64,000 nucleotides of DNA from Apricaphanius iberus (taxonomy: Eukaryota; Chordata; Actinopteri; Cyprinodontiformes; Aphaniidae), in contig JAPXFQ010001673.1 in the NCBI GenBank assembly GCA_028564705.1, positions 750,478 to 814,477 on the forward strand. The letters are read 5' to 3'. Numbering within the stretch: position 1 is the stretch's first letter; each line of letters starts with the position of its first letter. Made by a program: the position numbers and the translations under genes. The notes beneath the pieces are model-generated. The model was not told the DNA's origin. It saw only the letters and a program-made list of their open reading frames with translations, and ran no database searches. Of the stretch, positions 10,966-23,236 are shown piece after piece.

Positions 10966-13900
10966 TAAGAACTTTCATCCATGGATATGGCTTGTTTTGA
11001 TGCATGCAATCAGGAGATGGTTGGACTGAGGTCATGACATGAAAGGAAGGGGCTATACTCAGCAGGGGGATTTACTGAATATTTTCTGTATTTTTAGAAT
11101 GGTGATGGAAAAATCAGAAGGCTTTCAGTCATTTTTATAAATTCATATTCACAACTCTGACCACTTGGTGCAAATGCACATGTTTTAAAACTTTATTCAG
11201 AGTCCAGGTGAATATATAAATTGAAGAAAAGATTCTCAGACACCATTATCAATGTATCTCACTGACCAGAAGCTGACTGGACATTGAAACGTTACTGTGA
11301 CTGGAACATGACAGTAGCCAGTGCGGCTGGTCAGATGTGCTCCAAAGAGCCTGAAGGGTGCCAAACACTGGTGTCTGCTTGTGTGGGGGTTTCCTCCAAT
11401 AGTATATAGGTCAAGAAACAATTCAGTGTCTTTTTCCACATCTGGTCGGTTAAAATGGAGAAACAGTCCCTCATTTTAAAAATATTGAAGTGATGCTTAA
11501 ATCCATTATCCAGTGCGGCAGCGGGCCGTGGATTTAGCCTACAGAACATCTAAACTCAAATGATAAGTCATCTGGGGCAAAAAATCCAAAACCTCATAAC
11601 ATCAGCAGCAATCCCACTATGTAATAAAGTTGTTGACATGAGGTTGAGCCCAGTTCAGCTGGTTTGTAATTAATATGATTCAAAATTAATAAAAATCATA
11701 AATACTTTTGAACAGACGGTTTCTGGATGGACCCTCCCCCCACATAGTTTAGTTTAATTTAAAAATTAAAGGATAGAAATAGATGACTCATATATATATT
11801 CAAATGATGTACCAAAAAAAAAAAGTCTAGCACAATCTCTGATCCTCATTTAGGCTTTGATTTTTAAATTACGCTCAGTTTCTACGAAGGTACCCAAAAC
11901 GTGATAAGAAAATATCCAGCACACTATTACAATACCCCAACATGGTAGACCATTGATATAAGGCCAGATAAAGCCAGGCTTTCATTGTGTTAATCCAAAA
12001 ATTCTGACTCTACCATGTCATCTTAAATTGACAGTGGATGGACCAGCCAATATTTTAGCTACTATTCTCCATCTGTACATTGTCATCTGACCTCTCATAT
12101 CACCAAGGCATTTTCATCCACACCTCTACCTCATTGGATGTTTTTGATTTTTTTTTTTTTACTGTTCCTTGTAGATAACATGATTTAATTTCAGACTCAG
12201 ATACACACTCAGCACAACACCAGACTCGGGAGGTAGAGGAGTGATTTTAAAAAGTAAAATAATTTTATTAAACAGAATAGAGGATCGTCTCGGGAGGAAC
12301 CAGGAGTGGGAAATCAGGAAATTAATCTGGGCTGGGGAAAGGTTAGAATTGAGATTAACTGTTTAACTGTTGCAATGTATGATGTTGATAGGTTGGTTCA
12401 TACTTGCCATTCGAAGAGGGGAAGCTTGGTGGAAGGTAAAGGGATCCAGTCAACTAAGGTTGGCTGAAGGCAAGCGTGTGGAACCTGACAGCTTTTGGTG
12501 TTTGCTGCACTTAGAGAGCTCGATGGGAATCCAGGAGGTTATCCGGAGTCAAGGTGAGTTCCTGTTCTTCTCTTGCATGTGGAGGTGTTGGTGGGACGGA
12601 CAGGCGAGCAGCTTGATTACAGCAACAGAGTTGATAATGGAAGAGAAGGTTACCAGGTGGGGAGGGGTGCAGAGGCTTACCAGGCAGGAACCTAAAATTA
12701 TGTTAGAGTTCTTCCTTGGGAAGTTCCGGAGGGGTGTTAGGTGAACCAGGGGGAATCTATGAGGGGACAGAAAAGGTAAAGTGCAATCCATAAACAGAAA
12801 GCAAAACTTCTTACTCAGAGTCTCTGGAGATAATTTGGTTATATACCACACTAGAGACAAGAACCAACTGGTGTCAGCTTGACGGAGCCTTTCCTTTTTT
12901 GAGGTGGATGGTGATGAAGACTAACGAAGAACACCTGGAGGCTGCTGCCTGCCACGCCCTGCAGAGAAGGAACACACTATCCAGCACATAGCCACAGAAT
13001 CCTCACAGTAGATCAATGAGATTGTTTTTGGTAAAAATATTGGTATATCATGTGGTTCTGAAATTAACTGGTTGTTACCAGTTGTCTGCAGAACTGCATG
13101 AAAATGACCACTGAATTTAACCATTTGATTTAGCTGTGTAGGAGCTGGGATGCATCTAAAAGTTCCATTATGGTTATCCGAGGATTAGACTAGGGCACCC
13201 CTAAATGAACAAGGATCCTCCCTTCATATTAATGTGTTATTTGAGGTGCTTTTGGTCTTGTCAAGCAATGACTGACACTGATTCAATTAATTCGAAAACA
13301 AAAGACTGGCAAGAAAATAGAAAGAACTTCCCATGGCATTCTTGTTAATGTCAAGGAGGGCTTCATGATTGCCAAAAAATGTACAATCTGTACCCGAGAC
13401 TTCTATAATTATGCAGCCTAATGGCACTTAGACCTGCTGCCATCTACAAAGGCCTCTGTATGTGCCACTGCCACTTCTTTCTATTTTGTTCTCCCTGCCT
13501 CTCTGACAGATTTCTGCAGAGCAACTGGAGGAAAGTGAGAGGCAACGGATGTGGACAGAAGAGACTAAGAGCCAGGGCACAGAATGTCTTTTGAATGATA
13601 ATAAGCTAGAAGCAGGAAAAATAAGCCAATATTTCTACATTTCATGGGATTTGTGGAGCTTCTTTCCTTTTATTTCCTCCCCCCTTTTCCAATTTGTTGC
13701 ACTGGCATGCTTTGAGATGAAATTGAGATTTGATGGGGAAGCAAACACACACTTGATAGCTTACATGCTTTTGGCAGGACCCGGAGGAGGAAAGGTTTCA
13801 GTTTTATTGGCATTGATTGGAGCATTATACTGTGCATTGTTGCAAGATTATTGCATTAACTGCTGTGGTTTAATCACATTAGGAATGACAGAGAAGAGAC

Positions 13901-14325
13901 TGTCATATACTTGCAGATACACATATCATAGCCTGAGATTTTTGCTGCTCTGTTGGTTTATCTGGCAGGGAGCCAGACACCTAGAAGAACTACGGGAAGT
14001 TTGCTGATTTCTCTGACAAATGGACTTTTATTACCTATTGAGTGATGATTTATGTTGTTTCTCAATCCATGATGACTGTAGAGATCTAGACTACCGGAAA
14101 AACCTCGCCTTCTCATTTACTCCTATTGTTCTAAGAACTCTGAAATGGCATCTTTTCCTTCTCTAAAACAATGAAAAATAGGCCTTTTAAAAAAGAAATT
14201 TCTCTATTCTATTTCAGCTTTTTGTTCCTCCAAAATGCCCATTCCAGGTAAATGTCTTGGAAGTGTAGGCTAGTCTCCAGAAAGAGAGAATGACTTATAC
14301 TTCTAGAAACTACAGTGTATTTATA
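10966..14325. other. No gene recognised; possible old LTR-like stretch at about 12200-12980
   Basis: No gene is supported. The part at about 12200-12980 is more GC-rich and, read on the minus strand, has a TATATAACC string (about 12840) upstream of an AATAAAAT string (about 12262), the layout of a retrotransposon LTR. I cannot find its ends or a target duplication, so this stays tentative. The 152-residue frame at 13549-14007 has no domain I recognise. Confidence 0.35.
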
Positions 14326-15080
14326 TACAGTGCCTTGCAAAAACAATTTGCTTTCTATTTTATTTCCTTATAACCACTAACTTTTGTGTAGTGTTTTTTT
14401 GTGTGTGACATGTGCATGTTTAATATATATTGTTAGTTAAAATGCTTCTTTTGTATTCAGTCACCTATTTAATACTTTCCCAAACCAATTTTAACTGCAG
14501 CTTAAACTTTTTGGGTTATGTACCTTCCAGCTTTGCGAATCTAGAGACCAAAATATAGACTGGATAGAGTTTCTATTATACAACCGATTGTCTCCTGCAT
14601 TTGGGTCTGGACTTTGACTAGGCCCTTCTAATCCATAGGTACGTCTTCATTTAAACCATACCATTGCAGCTCAGAGTTGTTGAGTGAGTTGAGTCTTCAT
14701 CCTGTCATGTCATCCTTTTTCTATTAAGTCTGACCAGCATGATGCTGCCACCACCAAGCTTCACAATAAGTTTGGTGGTTAAGAATATTAGCTGTCATGT
14801 TGTCCAAAATATTTGGAATACAGTTGGTTTCATGTAAATAGAGTACAATCTTTTACATTTGCTGTCTGAGTTCAAAAATGGCTTTCTTTTTCCTACAAGG
14901 ACCAAAAGACCAAATAGTTCTACTGTCAACAGATACTTGGAGACTATTTTAACCTTTCCCCTTCACAATTGCATGCTACTTTGTGTTGATCTACTGCATA
15001 AAATCCCAATAAAACAAAACAGCTTTTTGGTTGTAATTTGACAACATGCCAAAATATCCAAGGGGTGTGAAAACATACAA
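14326..15080 (-). mobile_element. Decayed Tc1/mariner-type element (reverse copy)
   Basis: The element starts at a TA followed by CAGTGCCTTGCAAAA (14328), a typical Tc1/mariner inverted repeat. Reverse-strand transposase remnants follow, notably CATGATGCTGCCACCACCAA at about 14739. The right end near 15050-15080 keeps only a blurred version of the inverted repeat. No frame is intact. Confidence 0.6.
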
Positions 15081-16260
15081 GATGACTTCTTGGCAACACC
15101 TTACATTTTGGTTAGGAAAGTCTGCTCTAATCTACATTGTGCAGAGAAACACGGTCTACCTGACATTTGTGGCTCTGCTAAGGTGCTTATGCTGTAGCAG
15201 GTACTACAAAGCTTGGGGAAATAACTATGGATTTAAAGGCAGGTAAAGCTGACAGCCCCTGCTGTGTCTGTCTACTGAGAGTGCTGCAAAAGCAAGTTCT
15301 CTAAAGGATAAGAGGATTTTTTTTCTCCCTCTGTCTCACTTCTCCCTTAATTCTACCCAAATATACAACCTCATTATAGGCTGTAACATTCAGTCTCAGG
15401 GTGAAATGGCCAATGCATTTATGTCATCCTGTGTAACCTATGGAGATTATCGTGGAATTTTCCTCTTCCCGTCTCGTGGCATTCTCCAAACAAAATCAAC
15501 CGACAATGACATCCCTCTTACGGTGAATACTCATTGGTTCCCCCGAAACGCTCCTTGTGTCTCTGTTGCCTCATTATAATCCTTTGTGTGTCCTCTGTGA
15601 ATGGCTGATGATGATTATGCAAATGTGCCATCGGAGAGCAGCATGGGTAATTATCACAGTGGAGAATGAAGCTTTTTGAAAATCTCCAACCGCCAAAAAA
15701 GGAAAGCCGAGGCTCTGCTGGTGTGTGTCTCTCTGTATATTTCTTATGCAGCAGAAACTAAGCAATATTGTGCGATTGAAGAGAGGAAACTCATACTTTT
15801 CATAAAATCTCTCCATCTGTACAGCATTATGAATAAGCTTCTTGTGTCATCATCCAGGTGTTGTGCTTCTTGAACGTATTAGTCCTTGTTGCCCATCACT
15901 TACCTACTAATTGAGTCAGGTTTTCATTTCCTGTTGGCCACTTTAATTGACACCCTGCGCACCACCCGCTCTGATCGACATGGCAACAGACTCATCCGGA
16001 GCATCAGTATTCATGCTGGCGCTAATGAGGGTGGCCAGGAGGCACAGGAGTCCTTGGTAAACAGGTGGAGCCCTGGTGGCAGACCTCAGCGCATCTCTCT
16101 GAGGTGTGAAAAATGCATAGAGAAGTACAAGGGAGATGAACGGAAAAGAATTCAAGGAGGCTTTAGGTTCGAAAGAGCGACAGAGTGGTCTTATGGCACA
16201 GGGGAAGAGAAGAAGACTGCCTGGGGTCAATTAACCTCAAGATCCACCTAAGCCGGGGTC
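15081..16260. other. Repeat-free tract, candidate conserved non-coding DNA
   Basis: No coding domain is visible, although several frames of 60-120 codons are open. The stretch 15400-16060 lacks recognisable repeats, has balanced composition, and holds candidate factor sites such as an octamer-type TATGCAAAT near 15616. This look is common in regulatory conserved elements near developmental genes, but the call is inference only. Confidence 0.25.
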
Positions 16261-17037
16261 TTAGTAATACAGGTTTTTATAGATCCTAACTAGGCCCCAT
16301 TTGTCTTTTCAAGTTGCAAGAGGGTTGTTCAAAAAAGGTCACAAGGCAGAGAAGCAAGGAAAACATTTCAGCTAACTTCCACCAAAAATATCTCCTTTCA
16401 ATTAATTAAGAGTAAGTTCCTCAAAAGTCAGAGCGCGGCTGCATGCTTATGCACTCTGTTTACCTCCCGCCCGTCGTAGTAGCATAGTAGCTTAGTAACG
16501 TTACTGCAGCCATGGAAATGGAAATATATAACAAGTGTTTTACTTATTTTAACTGTGTATATGTTGGTTAAATCAAATTAATTAGTACCGAATTAGTACC
16601 TGGTAGCCACCGAAGCTGCAACAACTAAGCAACTAATCAACCAAATATAACTACTTTGGATCTAATAAAATAATAAAAATAAAATGTATTTTTTTTTCCT
16701 TAGGCCTCAAGTAACACTGCACATCACCCATAAAACCTGATCCCTGTCGTGAGAAAGTAGTAGAGATAGCATCATGGTTTGCAGAGGCTTGTCCTCAGCA
16801 GGCACAGGACTGCTGGCCAGATTTGACGTAAAGGTGAGTGGCTCTAAACATAAAATCTTTACAGAAGAAAATCGATCAAAAAAAGACATGAAATAGGTCA
16901 GTGGTTCAACAGGTAAATTACTTCCCAACAAAAAAAAATTACATCAAAAAGTATTCACTCATATCTTATTTGTGAGGAGTTTTAAAAAACAATGAATCGT
17001 TTCTGTTCCATTGCTCGGTTATACCTGAAATTAATGT
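16261..17037. other. No gene recognised
   Basis: Non-coding sequence with no repeat that I can name. The minus-strand frame at 16707-16931 has no motif. Confidence 0.4.
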
Positions 17038-17160
17038 CCTGTGACGGACTGGCAACCTGTCCAGGGTGTACCCCGCCTCCCGCCCGTTGACAGCTGTAGA
17101 TAGGCACCAGCCCCCCCGCGACCCATTTGGATTAAGTGGTTCAGAAAATGGATAGATGTG
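17038..17160 (+). repeat. LINE (L2-like) 3' tail fragment
   Basis: The string GTGACGGACTGGCAACCTGT, then CCAGGGTGTACCCCGCCTCC, ending in GGTTCAGAAAATGGATAGATG is a very common teleost interspersed repeat that I recognise as the 3' end of an L2-type LINE. Only the tail is present, as usual for 5'-truncated insertions. Confidence 0.7.
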
Positions 17161-18273
17161 GTTATGATGTGGCAAAATGTTTAAAAAGTGTTAATATGTG
17201 CTGACCAATGTCAAAGACAGCAAATATAAAATAAATTATATTACACTGGATTGAATCTTTAACATTTCAGAATTAAGTTCATTAACAGCACTGCTGTTTA
17301 AATAAACAGTAGAGAAGGGAGCATTTATATAAAAAAAAAGATATGTTTCCTCCTCCAACAGCTGTGCACAGTGGGCACAGGTGTGTTTTGATCCCTCATG
17401 AGACCCCGCAGATCTTATACAGCCTCCTAATGAAAGGTTCAACACGGCAGCTTTTCAGTGCAGCAGTGGCTAGATTAACCTCCAAGGGTACCCTGGGGCA
17501 AGGAAAGTACTGCTGGATCTCTTTTTACCCCGACAATACATGCCAATTTTATTATTTCCTTGGGCAATGAGAGATTAACGAGCCCCGTAGAGCTGAAACG
17601 ATTTGCTGATTAAAAGACTTTGCAAACAGAAATTAAATGCCAACAATGTTGGTAATGGATTTATTGTCTGAGGACTTCAAGCACAATTTGTACAGTTTAA
17701 CTTGCACAAGCTGCTCTTTAGTGCATATTTGCTATTTTACTACAGTAAATTGAAGGTATTTGGATTTCGCAAAGTAATTTAATATATATATTTTTTTAAA
17801 GTTAGGGATATGCCTTCAATTTTCTCTTTTTAGTCAGTTAAGAAAGTAGAATTTTACAGTAAATAAGTTTTGTTTTAAACTCTTAGGTAAAGTTAGTCTG
17901 CTGTAAGTTTAATCGTGGGGGCTGCAGGCTGGATCCAGTAGTAAGTTCTACTGTTTCACAGCCAAAAGGTTACCAAAGCCATTCCCTATGAAGTGTACAT
18001 GCTCTTCCAGTGCCTGCGTGGGTTTTTCTCTGGATACTGTGGCTTTTTAACATGCATGCATGCAGTTCAACTAATTGGTGAGTCTAAATTTCTCTTAAGC
18101 AGGTTTGTGCTTGGTTGTTTTTCTCATTTGTCTGTTACAGTATCTCTCACTTCTCAACAGTTTGGTGTCTATAATAGTATTCCTTTTGTTGAAATGTAGT
18201 TGAAGTCACGGGTCAGTAGATTTAGGACTGAAGGAGATCAGTGGCTTAGCCCAGATGACCTATGTGCAAATGT

Positions 18274-18312
<39 letters not shown>

Positions 18313-18536
18313 CTAAAATTAAAAACTGTTTGGCATGCTGACCACAGTTACATGTAGAGTAAAAAACAGGGAAGCTTGCAAGCCTGAAAAGAACTGAAGT
18401 ATGGAGATGGCAGCATCGTGTACAGATGCTTTGCCACATGAGGGACTAGTGCACTGCACTGACACATTAGGAAAGCACATTTATATGGCAATATTGATGT
18501 ACAGATGGACAGAAAAATTCTAATTTTGGTACACAT
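17161..18536. other. No gene recognised; (AT)n microsatellite
   Basis: Non-coding. A run of alternating A and T occupies about 18278-18311. No supported gene; frames at 17343-17570 and 17993-18199 lack motifs. Confidence 0.5.
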
Positions 18537-18707
18537 TAGGGATGCACCGATACTGGTATAATGTATCTGGGATGATACAATTTTTATGTACTGGTAGCGG
18601 TATCCGTAGTTTACCGATACAATGAACCGATACTTAAAGTGCGAAAACACATAAGCAATAATTTACTGAAAATTTTCACTTGAAAATTTTTTTTGTGGTC
18701 ATTGTGG

Positions 18708-18809
18708 TCAGAGGGAATCCACCGGGGAGATGAGCTGTTCCACCATGGAACGGAGCGTGCCAACCTCAGTTCTGAGAGTCTCCAGCTCCCTTGAAGCAGG
18801 TTCAGTCAT
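18708..18809 (-). pseudogene. Truncated gag-like reading frame start
   Basis: A 34-codon frame begins 2 bases past the LTR edge and starts MTEPASRELETLRTEV. The short helical, leucine-heptad look and the position immediately after an LTR suggest the first residues of a retrotransposon gag protein. It stops at 18708-18710 just before hAT-type sequence resumes, so it is a fragment. This is inferred from position; I cannot assign it by sequence alone. Confidence 0.35.
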
Positions 18810-18811
18810 CC

Positions 18812-19135
18812 TGTCAGAATCACGCAGAGACTGAAAGCATTTCTTGTTATTTATTGAATAAAAGCAGGGTAACAGCCGCAGAACCTGGAGGAGCCAAAGG
18901 ATGCGGCTGGAGGACCAGGCAGGTCAGGTCTGGCAGGAGCAGGAGTGGCTGGAACAGGAGAGAGCTGGACTGAGGGTTGGCTGGCTCGGCAGGCAGGGCG
19001 ACCACTGGGAAGGAGTTACGGGCTGGTGGACCAGATGACTGAACAGGTTGGAGGTGAGTGAGGGCTTTCTTATATATGGATCAGAGACTAATGGTTGCAG
19101 AGCAGCACAGGTGGACCTGAGTGAAGGTGATGACA
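18812..19135 (-). mobile_element. Gypsy-type LTR, reverse orientation
   Basis: Read on the minus strand this 324-bp unit begins TGTCATCACC and ends GATTCTGACA, the TG...CA ends of an LTR. It contains a promoter-like TATATAAGAAAGCCC (plus-strand coordinates about 19063-19077) and a poly(A) signal in TTCAATAAATAAC at about 18854-18866, in the expected order. A short leader and a gag-like start follow directly on the minus strand. The rest of the retrotransposon is missing, so only one LTR plus the beginning of the internal region was captured in, or inserted into, the hAT element. Confidence 0.65.
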
Positions 19136-19305
19136 AATTCACCATCAATTTTTGTGACAAGCAAAGAAGAAAATAAAACTTCTTCCAATTCATTACATTT
19201 ACTTGTGTGGTAGAAATATTGGCAGTGGTACTCGGTATCGGCAAGCACTCAGATACCAGAATTGGTATTGTATTGGTTTGAAAAAGTGGTATCGTTGTAT
19301 CCCTA

Positions 19306-22300
19306 GTACAAATGGACCTTTTGGTCCCAATTATGGGCAAGAAAGTCAACGTCTTCAAGTGGACATCACATATTCCCGTACTTTGTTTGACAATTTTAGG
19401 GAAGGGCTTAAAAAGTGTGCGATACCAAGCCTACATGATTGACAATTACAGTACACTGGTTCTATTACAGTATAGAGTGTATCTAAACAGCTGGCTTCTA
19501 CTAGATAAAACTTGATACATGAATAAGTTTTACAACCCAAATTTGTGACAAAAAAAGCTAGCAAAAAATCTCTGCACTGTGTTATCTAAAATTCACAAAA
19601 TCACTTTGGGAATCTTGTTGTGCTGATTTTTACATTAAAGTTCAACAACAAACCAAGTAAAAAGAATGAATGAATAATTCAGGTAAAGACAAGAGACTGC
19701 ATGTGCCTGCTGTGTTTGAGTTGTCAAAACATTAGCTTTAAAGGTCTGGCATGCATAAAATGTATTCATGAGCAATCCATGGAATGGTGAAGCGAATGCC
19801 CATGTCTGTGGAAGCCGCTTTGGTTTACAGCTTGATGCACAGCCTTCATCTGATAAATTGGATGAAGTTTATACAACAACAAGCATATTATGCACTGAGG
19901 CAAAGAGCTGTAAATGAGAAGTATCTGCTTCCTAAGTTCTGCATTTTGGTATCGACTCGAGAGGGAATCACTGAAGAAGGGCCAACCTTCAGGAGTGCAC
20001 AACTGCCATCTCTCGGCTGTTTCTTCTTGGAAAAACACTCTCCATGCCTGTTTGTGTTGCTTTTCCTCTCTCTATTTCCCCCAAGCTGCATCTCCCTCAT
20101 TTCACAAAACTTCCAAATGAAGCGACCTGTCACCCGTACACCTCCTCAGAGCGATGTTTTTCTGCCTCGTCTTCCATGGAGCCAGGCCGTTGTGACAGCG
20201 CTGCCTCTTCCACTGGATGCTGCAGCGGCTGACAAGGAGGGAAGACGCCAAGCAAACCGCTAAAACCTGCTCGCACATTTGCTAAGATAGGCAGAGGAGG
20301 AGAAAAAGGAAACAGGGATGGTGAAAGAAAGGGGAAGACATTCTCAGAGACAGCAAGTAAGAAAAGGGTGGGAAGTTAACAGTATCAGAGGTGGGGGATA
20401 AAAAGAGAAACCATTGGGAGAAAGGAGAGGTTAGACCCTGGGAGACAGAGCTGGAGAATAGAGGAGAGATATGATAAGACAGAGGGGAAAGACAAATGAT
20501 TAAGAAAACAAGATGAAGAAGAGTGCAGAGAGCATGCAGTCGGGGCTGTGGGGATATGAAACATCCTCAGGCAATATTCCTCCGCCTTAGCTCTCTCACG
20601 GTGAACAGACACAAAAAAAACTTTGCTTTTATGCAGTAAACTTTTCCGTACTGCAGACAGGGCTTAGTAGAGAGTGCAGTGTGTTGAAGGATGAGGAGGA
20701 ATACAAATGTTACCTGTCCTTTAACTACAAAACACAGGGATGGTGGGAGGGCATTCATTTGTTACTTGAGGGATGTGATCTTGTAGACGTGGACATTTCA
20801 GCAGCTGCTGGAGAGCATCGGGGAGAATGAGTGGAACAAAACTGACTGTAGGACACACACACCATGTTTTAAATGGAAATGAAAGACAATGTTGGTAATC
20901 TAGTCATCAATGACATGTTCACTGAGCCATGTTCAAATCCAGTCTTAAGTTATAACCTAGATAGAACCTGGTGAAACCTTGATGGATTAACAATCAGTTT
21001 ATACAGACATATTTCAAGTTCTTTCTGTTAATCATAATGATGACTTATAGCTATTAACTGAAAAGTTGCGCTGCATATTGTATGAGCTCAATAGGCTACT
21101 GGGTGAAGGCAGTTTGCATCAGTGTTGTGTGATAATGAGATGGTTAAACTATGACTCTTCAGAGGCTTTAAGGAAGCTCATGTTTTCACAGCAGCATTTT
21201 TCTAATATAGTTTTTACTTGTAATAAGTTTTCTGTTATTGTGGTTGGCTTGTACTGACTGAGCTTTTGAGCCATACCCTCCTTGATTTAACTATACTGCT
21301 AAGTGGAGGAGAATAAATTGTCAAAGAGTAACTCATAGCAAAGAGGGAGACCCTGGCTCCGAATACCTGTCTGCCTGCGGCGTGTGGTGTCCTGAAGACT
21401 GTAACTCCGGTGTGGAGTCCTGCTGCGGCCAGTAGCATGTCGGTGTCCGGTCTTGTTTGGTAATGCTGCCTAAACTGGGTGGTAAACTCCGTCTAAGCCT
21501 AAATACCTGCACCATTTTTGTCTCAAGTTACTGATTTTAGTAAACAGAGCCAGTGTAAGAGTAGTGTTGCAGTTAACAAATCAGATGAGAGAAACTTGCA
21601 TATCATTAATCTTACTGAGCAACCCCCCCACATCCTGTTGAGTCGCCATGCCCACTCCCACACTGAACTTGTATAAACTGAATTAGACTGGGAGTTATTT
21701 ATTTTTTACAGAAACCAACTCAGACGGCATTTTTTCATACCAAAGAACACTGAAAAAATAATAAAAACACCAGTGAAGGAGAACTTTAAATAAAACTAGT
21801 CTAGATAATTTTATCTCAACAAAAATATTTTAACTGAGTCTAAAGCCAAAGGTTTTTCTTCGTCTGATCTTTTTTATTATTAGCAGTTAAACCGGAAGGC
21901 AACCAGAGAGAAAAAGCTCATCAAAGAATAGTGTCCTTTAGTTAAGCCCCTTAGAGAGATCACACAGCTGCTCTGTCTGAATGCACCTTTTTGGGAGGAA
22001 GCTTACGCAATTCAATAACTTTGATCTGAGTTAAAAGGTTCCCATCTTGTTACGAAGAGACTCGCTCTAGGTAGAGAAATGGACAGGAGGGTTCAGCAAC
22101 AAGTCAAACAGCAGACAAACAGACCACACAAAATGATTTGTTTAAAAGCCCCCCACATTGATTATGGGTTATCTAAGAGGTTTATTTTTTCTCTGAGTAT
22201 ATGAATTTTGGAGGCTCAGAGGTGTGTGGGTGGAACTGAAGCATTTTGACCACTTTGGAAAGTCAAGGTCTGTTGAGCCAACATGACACATATCTTTTTT

Positions 22301-22984
22301 TTATTTTATGTGATGCTCTCTTCTCTGATGATCATCATAAATTAGCCTCTCCTCTCAACAACCACCCAATGCTTGAATGTGAAGTAGGTCTTTGAACACT
22401 GCATGCACTGTGACTCATTCATTTATTCGTGCCGACACTAGGTCCATTTTATCGACTGAAATTAATCTATTCATACAGTGCCTTGTGAGAATATTAAACT
22501 TTGTACTTTAGTTCTCTTAATATGACCCTAGGATGAAAAGGGGGCAATATGAAGTAAATAATGAAGGGATGAGGACATTATTGGCCCCCTAATTATCCAG
22601 AAATGAAATAAACAATTCTTCTTTTAGACTTTTCCAGACTGTGCATGAAGCTTCCAACTCTATAGAAGAAAACCTTTGTTTACCACTTTTCTTCACTAAG
22701 CAAATTTCCTCTTCTACTTTTCTCCAGTTGCATTATTTTCTGTTCTTTTGAGTGTTGAATTTTTTCCTTCTCAGTGTGTTTCTGTCCCTTGAAGACCTGC
22801 TCTGGCTGTGATGCCATGTTGGAGAGGGGCCTTTACTGGGATTATGCTCCCAGTAACTGAACATACTCTGTGTCCTGTTATCAACTTTTTACTATCTTTA
22901 ACGTAAGAAGTGCTCTTACATAAGGTGTTTTGTTCTTTTTGTTTCTCTGTCTTCTCCTTTTTTTCCTCTCCACTCTTGCTACAT
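19306..22984. other. No gene recognised; weak Tc1-type end near 22475
   Basis: No supported gene in 3.7 kb. Purine-rich non-coding sequence spans about 20280-20560. TACAGTGCCTTGTGAGAAT near 22475 resembles a Tc1/mariner inverted repeat, but nothing downstream confirms an element. The 159-residue frame at 19784-20263 overlaps several other frames and has no domain. Confidence 0.4.
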
Positions 22985-23236
22985 TCTTGCTCAGTATGAC
23001 AGATTGCTGTGAAATAGACAACAACATGGGCGACTACTGTTGCTACATGTTTGTTCAGGAGGAGTGAATACTGCAAGTCAAATACTTGATGCAATCTGAT
23101 GGGATTCCTTAAACACAAAACCTTTTTAACAGACTGGAATATATGCACAATTAGATTGAAATAACTTTTTTTGTGAAGTGCCTGGAGATTACATATGTTA
23201 TGAATTGGTGCTATATAAATAAAATGAATTGTTGAA
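22985..23236 (+). repeat. Diverged LINE/SINE-type 3' tail
   Basis: The end reads GTGAAGTGCCTGGAGATTAC and GGTGCTATATAAATAAAATG, a diverged relative of the copy at about 30740-31136 (CCTTGAGAATAC and CGCTATATAAATAAATTG). The long minus-strand frame at 22771-23271 runs through this repeat and is therefore probably not a gene. Confidence 0.5.

Larger units (their letters stand above)
18537..19305. mobile_element. hAT-type element hosting a Gypsy LTR fragment
   Basis: The left end reads TAGGGATGCACCGATACTGG and the right end GGTATCGTTGTATCCCTA, an inverted pair, with further GGTATCGG-type words just inside each end. The flanking 8 bases are GTACACAT on the left (18529-18536) and GTACAAAT on the right (19306-19313), a 7-of-8 target duplication, which fits hAT transposition. 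The body has no transposase. Its centre is occupied by a reverse-oriented retrotransposon piece (18708-19135), listed separately. Confidence 0.75.

Noticed and set aside
13549..14007. 152-codon frame with hydrophobic stretches
   Set aside because: No start context, domain or splice signals that set it apart from chance.
19784..20263. 159-codon frame
   Set aside because: Overlaps several equally open frames on both strands; no recognisable motif.
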